Assembly (NCBI GenBank): GCA_937892105.1
Contig: CALAUZ010000269.1
Location: 1-20,419 of the forward strand
DNA from: an uncultured Fretibacterium sp.
Lineage (GTDB): Bacteria > Synergistota > Synergistia > Synergistales > Aminobacteriaceae
Reading direction: 5' to 3'
Length of the DNA stretch: 20,419 nucleotides
The translations under genes were made by a program, and so were the position numbers. Under the pieces are notes generated by a model, which had not been told where the DNA came from, made no database searches, and saw only the letters and a program-made list of their open reading frames with translations. Of the stretch, positions 1 through 9,231 are shown piece by piece (the stretch's first letter is position 1; each line of letters opens with the position of its first letter).

Positions 1-2
1 GG

Positions 3-707
3 ATTGGTTATAAAGGGTTCTCTTCGGGAGCTACTTTGAAGATTAACGGCATCGATATGCTCAAGCAGAGTAATCAATCTCAGAACGATTTGAATTTCTC
101 AGCTCTCAGTAAGGCTCTCTCTGATACAGTCAATCCTATGCTCTCCAAAATTGAGCAAGTTAGTCTTTCGCAGTCTGCTTCGGGCAATGATATATCCTCT
201 CGCTTCACGGAAAACGTTGCGGCTATGAATAAACTACAGGCGGGATTAGACAGTAATAGTTCTGCTTTGGCGCGTGCTCATGAGGCTATTATTGCTCTTG
301 CAAACTCTATCGGGACTTTCAATTCTCAGAGTAATACTAGTCCGGTGCTTGCTATGCAGGATTATTCCTCCCAGTTCGCAAATGTCGTTAAAGAAATTCA
401 GGCGGTTTCGGCGGGTATGGCTGCCGTGCAGAATATCGCTCAGGATAATGTTAATGCTGTTCAATCTTTGGCCGTTACAGTTGGGGATATTCAGAACATC
501 AATCAAGCTAATTCTTCTGCCATCGCAGGTGTTGCAAACGCCATTAAAGCTGTTGAGAACGCTGTCTTATCCATCAATGCGGGCAATAACTACGATATTG
601 ACATTAACCAACAAGGATTCATCATCGATAAGAAGGCTGACGCTGATTTGGTCGCTCGGAATACTGCCAGTGCTTTACGGTCGGGCTTAGGTAATGGAGG
701 CGTGTAG
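3..707 (+). CDS. C-terminal part of a phage tail protein, probably the tape measure protein (5' end outside window)
   Basis: The frame is open right to the left edge of the window. A TTG at 36 could serve as a start, but nothing resembling a ribosome binding site precedes it and the upstream codons read naturally (IGYKGFSSGATLKING), so I treat this as the end of a longer gene. The visible 235 or so residues are rich in Ala, Ser, Asn and Gln with long heptad-like stretches (roughly the first 60 residues and again near AVSAGMAAVQNIAQ), as expected of an extended helical protein. No enzymatic motif is visible. Tape measure proteins set tail length and sit just upstream of the distal tail and hub genes, which is what follows here. 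It ends in TAG, with the next ATG 3 nt further on. The assignment rests on position and composition; it could be another long helical tail protein. Confidence 0.55.
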   Translation: MGYKGFSSGATLKINGIDMLKQSNQSQNDLNFSALSKALSDTVNPMLSKIEQVSLSQSASGNDISSRFTENVAAMNKLQAGLDSNSSALARAHEAIIALANSIGTFNSQSNTSPVLAMQDYSSQFANVVKEIQAVSAGMAAVQNIAQDNVNAVQSLAVTVGDIQNINQANSSAIAGVANAIKAVENAVLSINAGNNYDIDINQQGFIIDKKADADLVARNTASALRSGLGNGGV

Positions 708-709
708 CA

Positions 710-1657
710 ATGCCGAATGCTCTCTATAAGTCATTCAATCAAGAGAAATCTTCTCAAAGAGAATATCCCTCGTATGTTGAATATCCGATTGTTTCTTATT
801 CATTCTGGGCAGATAACCCTACTACTACATGGCATGTTGGCGATAGAATACTATGGCGCAACTGTTTATCAAAGGAAATCTCTTCTAATTACGTGAAGAC
901 TTCTGAAGATACAGAACAAACAGATAGTGTTTTTGTCATTACTCAAATTCGTGTTACTGATGAGGTCTTCGGCGAACGTCATGGATACCCTTTCAGACAA
1001 TGGCAGTTCACTTTTGATGGATATTTGATTGCTCCTAGTGCAGATACAACTCAGTCAGAAGTTATTACGTCTAAGTATTCTGTGAACGTAGATAAACTTG
1101 AAAATGGGGATACTCTTTTCAAAATCTCTATTAATACTGTTAATTTCGGTGAAGAGCCTATCATTAAGTTCACCATTGGCGAGGAACAAATCACTTCTGG
1201 AGAAAATATTGATATTCCGGGTGTGCCCGCTCCCTTCATCTGTACTAATTACAGTTACAGCGACGCTTTCAACGATCTCAATATTCATGTCTGGACTATT
1301 ACCTACGAAGGCTTTGCTCTTGTCCAACATGATACTTATATGGACACTCTTGATGAGGTCTCGGTCTCGTATGAAATTAATGGGACTACTGCCGCAACAG
1401 TTGATGGGGATTTTATCGCTCTAAGACGGTCTGAAGAACCTATTATGAAAAAAAGCATTACAAAATATACAGATAGTCAGGCTTCCATTACTACACCGGG
1501 CAATATTTATCAAGGCGGTATTGTTCTCAGTGAAAGCATTGTTAAGGAAACTATTACAACCAACAATGTCATTACTCAGGCTCTTTATAAGCACACTATC
1601 GAAATTCAAGGAATAGGCTTTGATAACAGTTCAGAATGTGAGGCTGATGACACGTGA
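710..1657 (+). CDS. Phage tail protein, possibly distal-tail type (unrecognised family)
   Basis: A 315-residue protein starting at ATG 710, with a GGAGG ribosome binding site about 10 nt upstream inside the end of the previous gene. The sequence is rich in Thr, Ser, Ile, Asp and aromatic residues with alternating beta-type patterns throughout, and has no signal peptide, membrane segment or recognisable catalytic motif. It lies between the putative tape measure fragment and the 815-residue hub-like protein, the slot usually taken by a distal tail (Dit-like) or tail-tip component in siphoviruses, so that role is inferred from order alone. Its TGA stop overlaps the GTG of the next gene (GTGA), implying translational coupling. 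Confidence 0.6.
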   Translation: MPNALYKSFNQEKSSQREYPSYVEYPIVSYSFWADNPTTTWHVGDRILWRNCLSKEISSNYVKTSEDTEQTDSVFVITQIRVTDEVFGERHGYPFRQWQFTFDGYLIAPSADTTQSEVITSKYSVNVDKLENGDTLFKISINTVNFGEEPIIKFTIGEEQITSGENIDIPGVPAPFICTNYSYSDAFNDLNIHVWTITYEGFALVQHDTYMDTLDEVSVSYEINGTTAATVDGDFIALRRSEEPIMKKSITKYTDSQASITTPGNIYQGGIVLSESIVKETITTNNVITQALYKHTIEIQGIGFDNSSECEADDT

Positions 1658-4101
1658 AGACTATTGATTTCGCTTTAGACTCTGAAAAAAACGGCGGCAA
1701 AATTACTGCTTTCAACTACTCTCACAGTCTTAACGATTTAGTAGGCTCTTGGTTCGCTAATGTGGTTAATGGCTCCTTTAGAGCTGGAGACGCTATTAGC
1801 TTCAATGGGGTCATGACTAACGGTATTATTACTCGTGCTTACAAGGATTACGAAGGCTTGTGGCACATTGAAGGCAAAGATGCTGGTATTTACCTCATGA
1901 AGTCCATTCCTGACATCTCTGACTTACCTAACGGGGACGCTAAAACTGTTATTAGCTACATTGCTAACTTCTGCAACATCTCTCTGCAAATGAGTGTCAA
2001 TGGCCTGAGCGGCTTTAATGTTCGCTCCATCATTTCAGGGACGACTTGTGCTGAAGCTATTCTAGAGTTAGCTCTAGTTAGCGGCCTTATTGCTTACATT
2101 GACAAGAATGGGGTACTCGTCGTCATTGCTCCTAGCAATTCATCTCCGCATTTCAATAACGTCATTGATGATTCTGGATCAGATATTGACCTTGACGGCT
2201 ACGCTACTCAGGTGCTCGTCGTCCTTAACAGGAAGAAATATGTGAAGGAAGATAATGTTAGCCAACATGAGCCTGTTTATTATGGCTCTACTCCGGATTC
2301 TCATCCTCAGGAAGTTACATATCAAGGCTCTTTCTCTGAAGGGGTTAATGGTAGTTACTCCATCACTAAATATGAGCCGTTCGATGTCGTTAAAAAAATT
2401 GATACGACTATTACTGACGATAAGGGCATCATTACTCATACTGTCGAAGAGCATGACTATGACTACAAAACAAAAAACATTTGGCGCGATAATCAGGAGT
2501 ACGTCCTCTTTGCCTTCATAGAGCGAGGATATACTCTAACCAAGACTACTCAGGGGAGTTATCAGGGAGTTATTGAGCGCAAAACTAGTAGTGGAGTTAG
2601 GGAGATCACTATTAACCCTACCTTCAAGGAAGAAACCACTGAGACTATGACCCGTCGTTTAGGCTCTACTTATAGTGCTCCTGCTGGGGAAAATAATGAT
2701 GAAGCAGAGACCTCCAATAACGATAATCCTTTGGGTATCCCTACGGATTGGCTAGGTAACATTCAGGTTATCAGTTCTGAGGAAATTCAACGTTCTACTG
2801 TGAGAACTGGATCGAGAACTCCTAGCGGGAATATGCCGGATTATGCTCCTCCTTTCGACTCTAAAATCAAACGCAAATTTTCTCGTAAGGATGACGGCAG
2901 AAAATTGTTCTGTGAGGAAACTGAAGAGAACTATGAAGCTCGCCAAGTAGGCTCTATCGCTCCAGTTAAATATAACGGTGAATTCGTTCCTCACTTCATG
3001 CAAAACAGTGACCTCGCTATTCAGACACACTCTACTCCTCAATGGGTCTTAGTTAAGACTAAACGTTCCTATTACGAAGAGTTCGATGATGATGGGTCTT
3101 GCCTGTTCTCCGCTCGCTCTGAATACTCCGATGATGGGGCTGAATGGCTCGTTGAACATGCTCTCTCTGACACTGGCGACGACTCCATGAATGATTATGA
3201 AGCTGCTTATGCCGCGCTCTCTCAGCATTCCTCAAACCTTAGCGTTTCATTAGGGTCATCGGCTTTTCCTACTGCTTGGCACTTCATAGAGTTAAGGGGA
3301 CGCACTAGGTCTACTGTTGAAATCAGTGAGCTAGATAGAGCCTTAGGTGATATTTATGATTGGTATGAGAATGGACTATATATCAGAAATAGCGTCTGCC
3401 CTCACTACAACAATAACACTAAGTCCTGTAATGTTTATCTCTTTGACGCTCTGCATAATATTGACAACCCTAAAACTTCATGTTCTCGACATAATGGCAA
3501 ACTTCAATGGCTATCATGCACTAGGGCTTTAGATGCTCTTGATAGAGCTAGAGTGATTGAGGCAGCTCAGATTGAACCTTCCATTATTGGCTCGGCTTCC
3601 GTCCCTAATAAACACTCTGTCGGCTACAAAAGAGAGTTCTATCTTGACGATAACATCAATGACGTTACTGCTCAACATATCGCTAACACTATCGCTCAGA
3701 ATATTCTTATCGTTAAGGGGCTAAAAGGCTTCAGAAAAACTGTTACTATTCCTTACAACACTGATTTTCAGACGGATGGGGCTATCGTTGAGGTCTCTCA
3801 TGACTGGCAGAACTTGACCACTTCCGTTACTTACAGAGACAAGGGCGAAATTACGGAATGCCTTATCTCTCAGAGTGTCGCTAGCATCGCTGATTTCGTC
3901 TCGACAAGACACAACGCTAGACTCTGTTTTCCTCAGTATGGCGTCGTTCAGAATGTCTCGAACGATAACTTCTCCGTTAAGGTTGGTAACTCTCTTTTCT
4001 CCTGCACATCTAAGCTCAAGAATTTAGCTCAGAATGATATTGTCCTTGTCGTCTTCCCAGCAGGTAACAAACTAAGGGGGCAGATTATTAGCAGGCTATG
4101 A
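1654..4101 (+). CDS. Large phage tail hub / tip protein with a four-cysteine insert
   Basis: An 815-residue protein with a GTG start overlapping the TGA of the gene before it. The N-terminal 200 residues (FNYSHSLNDLVGSWFANV, then TTCAEAILELALVSGLIAYI) resemble the beta-rich first domains of baseplate-hub or late-control-D-like proteins, in which a pathogenicity-like fold presents a ring at the tail end. The middle is Asp/Ser/Thr-rich. Around residues 581-620 four cysteines are spaced C-x9-C-x17-C-x11-C, a plausible metal or disulfide cluster. It is followed by a basic helical segment and the motif SHDWQNLTTSV. The last 50 residues (GVVQNVSNDNFSVKVGNSL) look like a small OB-type beta barrel. 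Position and size fit the central tip protein (Tal- or J-like). The hub role is inferred; no hydrolase motif is visible. Confidence 0.65.
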   Translation: MKTIDFALDSEKNGGKITAFNYSHSLNDLVGSWFANVVNGSFRAGDAISFNGVMTNGIITRAYKDYEGLWHIEGKDAGIYLMKSIPDISDLPNGDAKTVISYIANFCNISLQMSVNGLSGFNVRSIISGTTCAEAILELALVSGLIAYIDKNGVLVVIAPSNSSPHFNNVIDDSGSDIDLDGYATQVLVVLNRKKYVKEDNVSQHEPVYYGSTPDSHPQEVTYQGSFSEGVNGSYSITKYEPFDVVKKIDTTITDDKGIITHTVEEHDYDYKTKNIWRDNQEYVLFAFIERGYTLTKTTQGSYQGVIERKTSSGVREITINPTFKEETTETMTRRLGSTYSAPAGENNDEAETSNNDNPLGIPTDWLGNIQVISSEEIQRSTVRTGSRTPSGNMPDYAPPFDSKIKRKFSRKDDGRKLFCEETEENYEARQVGSIAPVKYNGEFVPHFMQNSDLAIQTHSTPQWVLVKTKRSYYEEFDDDGSCLFSARSEYSDDGAEWLVEHALSDTGDDSMNDYEAAYAALSQHSSNLSVSLGSSAFPTAWHFIELRGRTRSTVEISELDRALGDIYDWYENGLYIRNSVCPHYNNNTKSCNVYLFDALHNIDNPKTSCSRHNGKLQWLSCTRALDALDRARVIEAAQIEPSIIGSASVPNKHSVGYKREFYLDDNINDVTAQHIANTIAQNILIVKGLKGFRKTVTIPYNTDFQTDGAIVEVSHDWQNLTTSVTYRDKGEITECLISQSVASIADFVSTRHNARLCFPQYGVVQNVSNDNFSVKVGNSLFSCTSKLKNLAQNDIVLVVFPAGNKLRGQIISRL

Positions 4102-6587
4102 TTACTCACTCTAACTCTTTCTTGGGGGCTTTAGGCAACATACGCAATATTGGCGGCTCGAGAGCTTTCACTACTCCAAACACTATTAAAGTTGAGCCAG
4201 CTTACTCGCTCGATATTGACTACAACATTAAGGGCGAACTTATTGCTCATTCTCTTGATGGAAGGCTTTGGTTTTACAAGAGAGGTAGAAGACTTGGCAT
4301 TATTGCTCTCAAATGGAACAGCAATACCGCTAGGCTTGAGTACGCTACGGCTAAGAACATCAGCAACAATGATGACGTTATCCTTGCTTGTGGTATTGAC
4401 TGGATACTCTCCAATAACAATATCTTCATGGTCTCTGTTTATGAGCCATATATCATCAGTTCTTCACTCTTTGAGGATGATGGAAAGGATAACTTTCTTT
4501 ACTCGATCTTACGGCAATCATCAATGAAGGAAACTAGTTCTGATCCGTTCACCAATCAGGTTTGGGGTAAACGTTCTGATAACGGCAACTCTGAAGGCAA
4601 TGGATTCTTTAGCAAGAATACTCACTTGCTCTACCCTGCTGGGACACATACCTTTGAACAATGCTACTCTAATCTTCCAGCTATTGGTGATTGGCAAATC
4701 TTTGAGAATTTCCTTATCAGAAGACCGGACGCTGATAGCTTAAATAGTTACAACTCTATGCTCTCCTTAAGACCGCTTATTCCTTTTGAGGCTCGTTACG
4801 GAAGCACTCCGGCTTATGGCACGGGGTATAACCTTGACCATAGAGGCATTCAGTTAGCTTGTCAATATGGTCAGCTCTGGGGCAGAGGACTATACAATAT
4901 TGGCAGAGTCTGCATTCTTCCTACTGTCTTTGGCGACAATGATGAGGTCTTAGAGTATTACTTGTACATCGCTCCTGACTTCCCTTGTAGTCCTTTCTTA
5001 TCTTCCGCTCCTGACATCAATGATGAATGGCTTAATATGGCTATCATTCCGCGTTCTACTGATAATACATACGGATTCTTAACACAGCAGACTGACGCTC
5101 TTTCGAATAGAACCTGCATTCAAGCACCGCAGGCTAAACTCTTTTTACCTGACTCTAATGAATGGCTTGACCTATCTGACTACAATGGCGTCTTATTTGC
5201 TGACAACCTTAATTCGTCTGCACTTGTACTCCATGACAAAGGGGCTATTTTCTTCAATGAGGATATTATCAGAGCTGACTGTACCACTCTTCCTCAGTGG
5301 CTCGCTCCGGCTGGTCACGTTCAGACAGTTAGCCGTGAGTATGTCATCGGTGAAGCTGACAACTCTATGTTTTATACTTCACTTAATAATGCCTTGTGTA
5401 GACAGGCACTCTCAAAAGAGACTATGCCTCCTTCGCCTAACACTTTTCAAGACAATGAAGGTTACAGTTACAAGCTAATTCTTCATGAAGAAACAAACAC
5501 AGACAATAAAAAAAGTTTTGATTGTTTCTCACTCGTTTATCCTGAAACTATAACAAAATCTCTCAATTGGCTTGACGTTTATAAAAACGTTAAAATTCGT
5601 ATGTGTAATACAAAAAATTTTTGGGATCCTCCTTTTCTTGCAGGTATCCATATAAACACTTTTTATGACCCCTTAGGAGTGCAACATTCTATCCCTGTTC
5701 TTATCGATGAGATTGAACACTATTATAGTCATACTAGTAGCTACTCTTTCATGGATCCATGGTATGGGAATTTTTTTAATATCCATCCTGGTACTGAAGA
5801 CCATATTGTGCATTTCAATACTGCTGCAGTAGGCCATGGAATGTACTTTAACCTACATGATAATGCATGGCTCGTAACTGATTTTGGAGAAGTTACTCTG
5901 GATCATCAAACTCAAAATTTCACTCTCACTGATGCTCGTGGAGAGACTAAAAACTATGAACTCGTAACTTACATGGAAGAAGCTACTTCTATCTTACTAA
6001 TAGATGGAAAAATAGCTTTCAGAGTAGAACAAACTAACATAAGCTATACTTCAAGCCCTGGATACCTTTACATTTCTGAAAACACTACTAGTACAATCAA
6101 ATACGCAAATGTTACTTACGCTAACAGTTACATTCATGATGATTTTTATCAATGGGAAGCCTTTAGTGATGAGGATACTACAAACATAAATCTCATATTG
6201 GATGGGTTTTACATTGGTGACAATTTCCTCTCTGAGGCTAATGACACTTTCCCTGAGTTCGCTTTTTCTTGCAACATTAGAGCCTCGTTTTTGGAGACAT
6301 ATACTGGGATTCGTTTCTTTATGGAGCTACCAAGTCTGCTTGCATATGATAGTAATTCAAGAAAATCTGGACTGTTTGTCTATTACTTAAATAGCGCACA
6401 ATTATTAAAGACCTTTAATTACTATGACAAATTATCGAAGGTGATAGTCTCCATTTTTTACATATCGCAGTATTTGACATCAAAACCATTGGGGGAATTT
6501 ACAGCGTCGTTTTTCATTCAGAACTACCTCGAGATATATTCCATAGCGTTGAAAGGAGCAAGATTTCTTGAACTACATTTACCGTAA
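4098..6587 (+). CDS. Large tail protein, probable receptor-binding / minor tail protein
   Basis: An 829-residue protein whose ATG overlaps the stop of the hub gene (ATGA). It is beta-rich with many aromatic, Asn and Asp residues and has no enzyme motif, membrane segment or signal peptide. The first 460 residues use the pyrimidine-ending codons typical of its neighbours. From about residue 465 (nt ~5,490) to the end, the DNA becomes richer in A and T with more ATA, ACA, GGA and AGA codons. Residues ~560-730 include a run of short beta strands (GHGMYFNLHDNAWLVTDFGE, later SSPGYLYISENTTSTIKYAN) that could form a jelly-roll or lectin-like domain. A receptor-binding role is inferred from position after the hub and from this composition change. 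The C-terminus overlaps the next gene by 20 nt. Confidence 0.55.
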   Translation: MITHSNSFLGALGNIRNIGGSRAFTTPNTIKVEPAYSLDIDYNIKGELIAHSLDGRLWFYKRGRRLGIIALKWNSNTARLEYATAKNISNNDDVILACGIDWILSNNNIFMVSVYEPYIISSSLFEDDGKDNFLYSILRQSSMKETSSDPFTNQVWGKRSDNGNSEGNGFFSKNTHLLYPAGTHTFEQCYSNLPAIGDWQIFENFLIRRPDADSLNSYNSMLSLRPLIPFEARYGSTPAYGTGYNLDHRGIQLACQYGQLWGRGLYNIGRVCILPTVFGDNDEVLEYYLYIAPDFPCSPFLSSAPDINDEWLNMAIIPRSTDNTYGFLTQQTDALSNRTCIQAPQAKLFLPDSNEWLDLSDYNGVLFADNLNSSALVLHDKGAIFFNEDIIRADCTTLPQWLAPAGHVQTVSREYVIGEADNSMFYTSLNNALCRQALSKETMPPSPNTFQDNEGYSYKLILHEETNTDNKKSFDCFSLVYPETITKSLNWLDVYKNVKIRMCNTKNFWDPPFLAGIHINTFYDPLGVQHSIPVLIDEIEHYYSHTSSYSFMDPWYGNFFNIHPGTEDHIVHFNTAAVGHGMYFNLHDNAWLVTDFGEVTLDHQTQNFTLTDARGETKNYELVTYMEEATSILLIDGKIAFRVEQTNISYTSSPGYLYISENTTSTIKYANVTYANSYIHDDFYQWEAFSDEDTTNINLILDGFYIGDNFLSEANDTFPEFAFSCNIRASFLETYTGIRFFMELPSLLAYDSNSRKSGLFVYYLNSAQLLKTFNYYDKLSKVIVSIFYISQYLTSKPLGEFTASFFIQNYLEIYSIALKGARFLELHLP

Positions 6588-6993
6588 TGACACAGAGCAC
6601 ACTATCTTTTATCGTAACGTGCTCTGCTTACCTCATGAAGCTACTGCTACAACTTTTCCTATTCCGAACGAACTAGGCTTGACATGTCTTCAAGAAGGCT
6701 CTCATACTCACTCTGTCTTACTCCATGAGGATCTGATTATTCCAGCTCTCAATTCATACGTGCTCTCTATCCCGACTCCGCAGTTCTCTCACAAAATGTC
6801 CCTCGACATATTCTGCTTGACTGACAACGGCGGGGTCGCTTGTTATTTCAATTCACTAGACAGCACTCCTATTCCCATTGACATTCGTAGCTTCTCTCTG
6901 GTGCTCGATTGGCGCACGTGTTCTAAGCTCGTATTCGTCAATGATTTCGGTTTTGACGTTCATATATCAGTCTCTGTTTTGGAGGTCGTTTAA
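6568..6993 (+). CDS. Small phage tail-associated protein (unrecognised)
   Basis: A 141-residue protein beginning at TTG 6568, chosen because AAAGGAG lies 9 nt upstream and because the start falls within the last codons of the previous gene. It is mostly beta, with hydrophobic strands near the C-terminus (SKLVFVNDFGFDVHISVSVL) and four cysteines, but no family I recognise. It sits among tail-tip and fibre genes and ends in TAA 1 nt before the next TTG start, so it is translated as part of the same operon. A structural accessory role is the only inference I can support. Confidence 0.6.
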   Translation: MNYIYRNDTEHTIFYRNVLCLPHEATATTFPIPNELGLTCLQEGSHTHSVLLHEDLIIPALNSYVLSIPTPQFSHKMSLDIFCLTDNGGVACYFNSLDSTPIPIDIRSFSLVLDWRTCSKLVFVNDFGFDVHISVSVLEVV

Positions 6994-6994
6994 T

Positions 6995-7321
6995 TTGGCT
7001 ATCATTATCGTTCCTAGATACCCTTCATCAGGAAGCAGCAGTAGCTCTCAGTCTGACGTGGCCATTCCTGTTGAGGTCTCTTATAACACTACATTATCGG
7101 CTCTCAACATCTCGCAGGCTCTTTTATCATTGCCGGATGATTGTGTCCCTAATAGAGCTATCACTCTCGCTCTTAATGGCATTATTACTTCTGAGGGCAT
7201 CGATTGGCAGGTGATACATCAAACTTCGCCTCAATTAGATTATGTCGCTTGGCAGGGGCTTGGCCTTCAGGTCGTCGCTCAGGAAGGAGACTCCGTCTCC
7301 ATTACTTACTACAGGAGGTAA
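6995..7321 (+). CDS. Small tail fibre/tip protein with a stand-alone beta module
   Basis: A 108-residue protein. The reading frame stays open further upstream, but TTG 6995 is chosen because GGAGGT lies 8 nt before it and because earlier starts would overlap the previous gene deeply. After a Ser-rich linker (residues 11-19) there is one compact beta domain (about 28-108) that matches, strand for strand, the C-terminal domain of the 284-residue protein encoded just downstream: a leading TLSA/TLTA strand, a central L-x-NGII/VSGIA turn, GIDW/GIDF, and a final GDSVSITYY/GDNFIIHYV strand. Modules of this type recur at the ends of phage tail fibre proteins. A role in fibre tip or oligomerisation is inference. 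Confidence 0.6.
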   Translation: MAIIIVPRYPSSGSSSSSQSDVAIPVEVSYNTTLSALNISQALLSLPDDCVPNRAITLALNGIITSEGIDWQVIHQTSPQLDYVAWQGLGLQVVAQEGDSVSITYYRR

Positions 7322-7324
7322 TTC

Positions 7325-8179
7325 ATGAATGTTTTAGACAGACGTTTTCTCAACATTAGCCTTTGTGTTCAAGGCATCGTTAATACACCACCGGCTAATA
7401 CGTCAGATGGCTCGCAATTTATCGTAGGCTCAAATCCAACAGGGGCTTTCTCTGGTGCTACCGCTAATTCCATTGCTCGCTACAATGGTTCGGCTTGGAG
7501 CTTCTCTACTCCTAAGGCAGGTGAACTCGAAGTCATCAACTCAGACAATGGTAATATCCTTGGCTTTAACGGAACAGCTTGGGTCACTATCTCTACCCCT
7601 TATAAGCCTATCCCTCCAGTCCTCGCTATTCTTCCTACGGGATCGACGCTTCCGGCTTCGGCTGCGGCTGGGGAGGCTTTCCTCAATACCTCTGACGCTA
7701 AGCTATACACCGCTACTGCCGCTAATACTTGGGACGTGGGGGCTAGCACCTCAAATGGGGACAGATACGCTTCATCCTCTGACCACAATATTTACTATAA
7801 TGACGGCAATAACTTAATCTCCATCTCGATATTCGATGGTGATCTCTTCCTCAACAAGGAAGAAAACTACGTTTACATTTACGACGCTACCAATTCTGCT
7901 TTCGTTAAGGTTATGGGAAGTCCTTCTCAGAGTTCTAACTACATCACTGAGAGCCATACTCTTACCGCCACTGAGGTTACTAATCAGGTCTTCTCTCTTG
8001 CTCACTCCATTAAGAGTGGCGAGGAATGCAATACTCTCCTTTTTGTCTCGGGGATCGCTCAAACCGCTGGTATCGATTTCACCGCTTCAGGTAACTCCAT
8101 TAGCTGGAATAACTATGGTCTCGCTGACCTTCACCTCTTAGCGGGGGATAACTTCATTATCCATTACGTTACGGAGTAA
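7325..8179 (+). CDS. DUF2793-like tail fibre protein
   Basis: A 284-residue protein starting at ATG 7325 with an ideal GGAGGT site 6 nt upstream. Residues 20-90 carry the DUF2793-like pattern: TPPANTSDGSQFIVG, a GAFSGATANSIARYNGSAW strand pair and an FNGTAWV repeat. That family occurs in phage tail and fibre proteins. Residues 112-165 repeat the theme more loosely (SDAKLYTATAANTWDV and NGDRYASSSDHNIYYND). Residues 207-284 form a separate beta domain shared with the 108-residue neighbour upstream. No catalytic motif is visible. It is probably an adhesin or side-fibre component; the exact partner is not visible. Confidence 0.7.
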   Translation: MNVLDRRFLNISLCVQGIVNTPPANTSDGSQFIVGSNPTGAFSGATANSIARYNGSAWSFSTPKAGELEVINSDNGNILGFNGTAWVTISTPYKPIPPVLAILPTGSTLPASAAAGEAFLNTSDAKLYTATAANTWDVGASTSNGDRYASSSDHNIYYNDGNNLISISIFDGDLFLNKEENYVYIYDATNSAFVKVMGSPSQSSNYITESHTLTATEVTNQVFSLAHSIKSGEECNTLLFVSGIAQTAGIDFTASGNSISWNNYGLADLHLLAGDNFIIHYVTE

Positions 8180-8184
8180 CCTTC

Positions 8185-9219
8185 ATGAACTTCTTCGACA
8201 ATAACACCGTCTGGCAGGCTAATAACCTGCCGGATGGCCTCTCTTTCATTTACGGCGTTATTTCGGGCACTCCTACTACTAGGGGCTCTTTTACTGTTCC
8301 GGTTACAGTCTCGAACTCTCTGGGCACGGATACTAAGAACATCTCCATCATCGTTAAGCATAGGGATGATTGCTACATTAGGCAGAATGGACAAATCATT
8401 GAGACGCTTACTCCTAATGACCTCGTCTCTCGTATTCGTAGTGGGGAGGCGGCGGTAAACTATAATTGCTCTAACACGCAGTTACTCATACCATTAGTCA
8501 ACACTCTTACTGGCGAGACTATCAATGACTTCCCACTCAATTTTTGCGACTTCAGAAGTTTTACTCTTGCTGATAGTTCCTCCGTCAATGGCTTAATCTT
8601 GCAGTTCGCTACTCCTTTATGGAGAGGTCTCGCTATCTTTGACTCTAACGGCTTCAACAGGTGGAAATACTCTAACCTCAGACAGTGGCTCAATTCTGAA
8701 GGGGATAACTGGTTCTCTAATGCTTATGATACTGACGCTCTCACTTCTCGACAGGGGTCTTACTCAGAGCAGAATATTCTGGGCTTCTTGAGTTATCTGC
8801 CTCATAGTATCGTGGATTTACTACAGCCCGTCAGAGTCTTTACTCAGGCTTTCTTTGACGACGATAATTCTGACTCCTCTATTGATGACCCGGATGATTT
8901 AGACGGCACTGATGGCGATATTACTTTCGATAAGGTTTTCATACCATCCTTGTCAGAGATGAATATTTCCACTAGCAACGATAATAATTACCCTCAAGGC
9001 AACTTTGAAGGCAGTCCGTGGGCTTACTATTCAGCTCCTAGTGTTGCTATGTGCTCGGATATTGATAACAATTCATGTGCTGTCCTTACTCGATCGGCTC
9101 TCATTAACGGCAAGACTAGTATCGCTGCTCTACAGAACGTCAATAACTCTCTGACGCCCTCGCCTATGAGTCCATATAGTAACTTACTGGCTACGGCTCC
9201 AGCTTTCGTTCTCGCTTAA
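8185..9219 (+). CDS. Tail protein: putative Ig domain (He_PIG) fused to DUF6273-like domain
   Basis: A 344-residue protein starting at ATG 8185, with only a modest GGAG site near the end of the previous gene. Residues 10-58 fit the putative Ig (He_PIG) signature (NNLPDGLSFIYGVISGTPTT, then a GSFTVPVTVSNSLG strand): an extracellular-type beta sandwich. From about residue 75 the sequence resembles DUF6273, found in cell-surface and phage tail proteins: FNRWKYSNLRQWLNS at 157-171 is typical, followed by later blocks FDKVFIPSLSEMN and a C-terminal ALING-type segment. Between them (about 230-255) lies a very acidic Asp/Ser run. It likely decorates the tail tip or contacts the host surface. Domain names are from memory of the families; function is inferred. 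Confidence 0.7.
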   Translation: MNFFDNNTVWQANNLPDGLSFIYGVISGTPTTRGSFTVPVTVSNSLGTDTKNISIIVKHRDDCYIRQNGQIIETLTPNDLVSRIRSGEAAVNYNCSNTQLLIPLVNTLTGETINDFPLNFCDFRSFTLADSSSVNGLILQFATPLWRGLAIFDSNGFNRWKYSNLRQWLNSEGDNWFSNAYDTDALTSRQGSYSEQNILGFLSYLPHSIVDLLQPVRVFTQAFFDDDNSDSSIDDPDDLDGTDGDITFDKVFIPSLSEMNISTSNDNNYPQGNFEGSPWAYYSAPSVAMCSDIDNNSCAVLTRSALINGKTSIAALQNVNNSLTPSPMSPYSNLLATAPAFVLA

Positions 9220-9231
9220 GGAGGTACTCCA

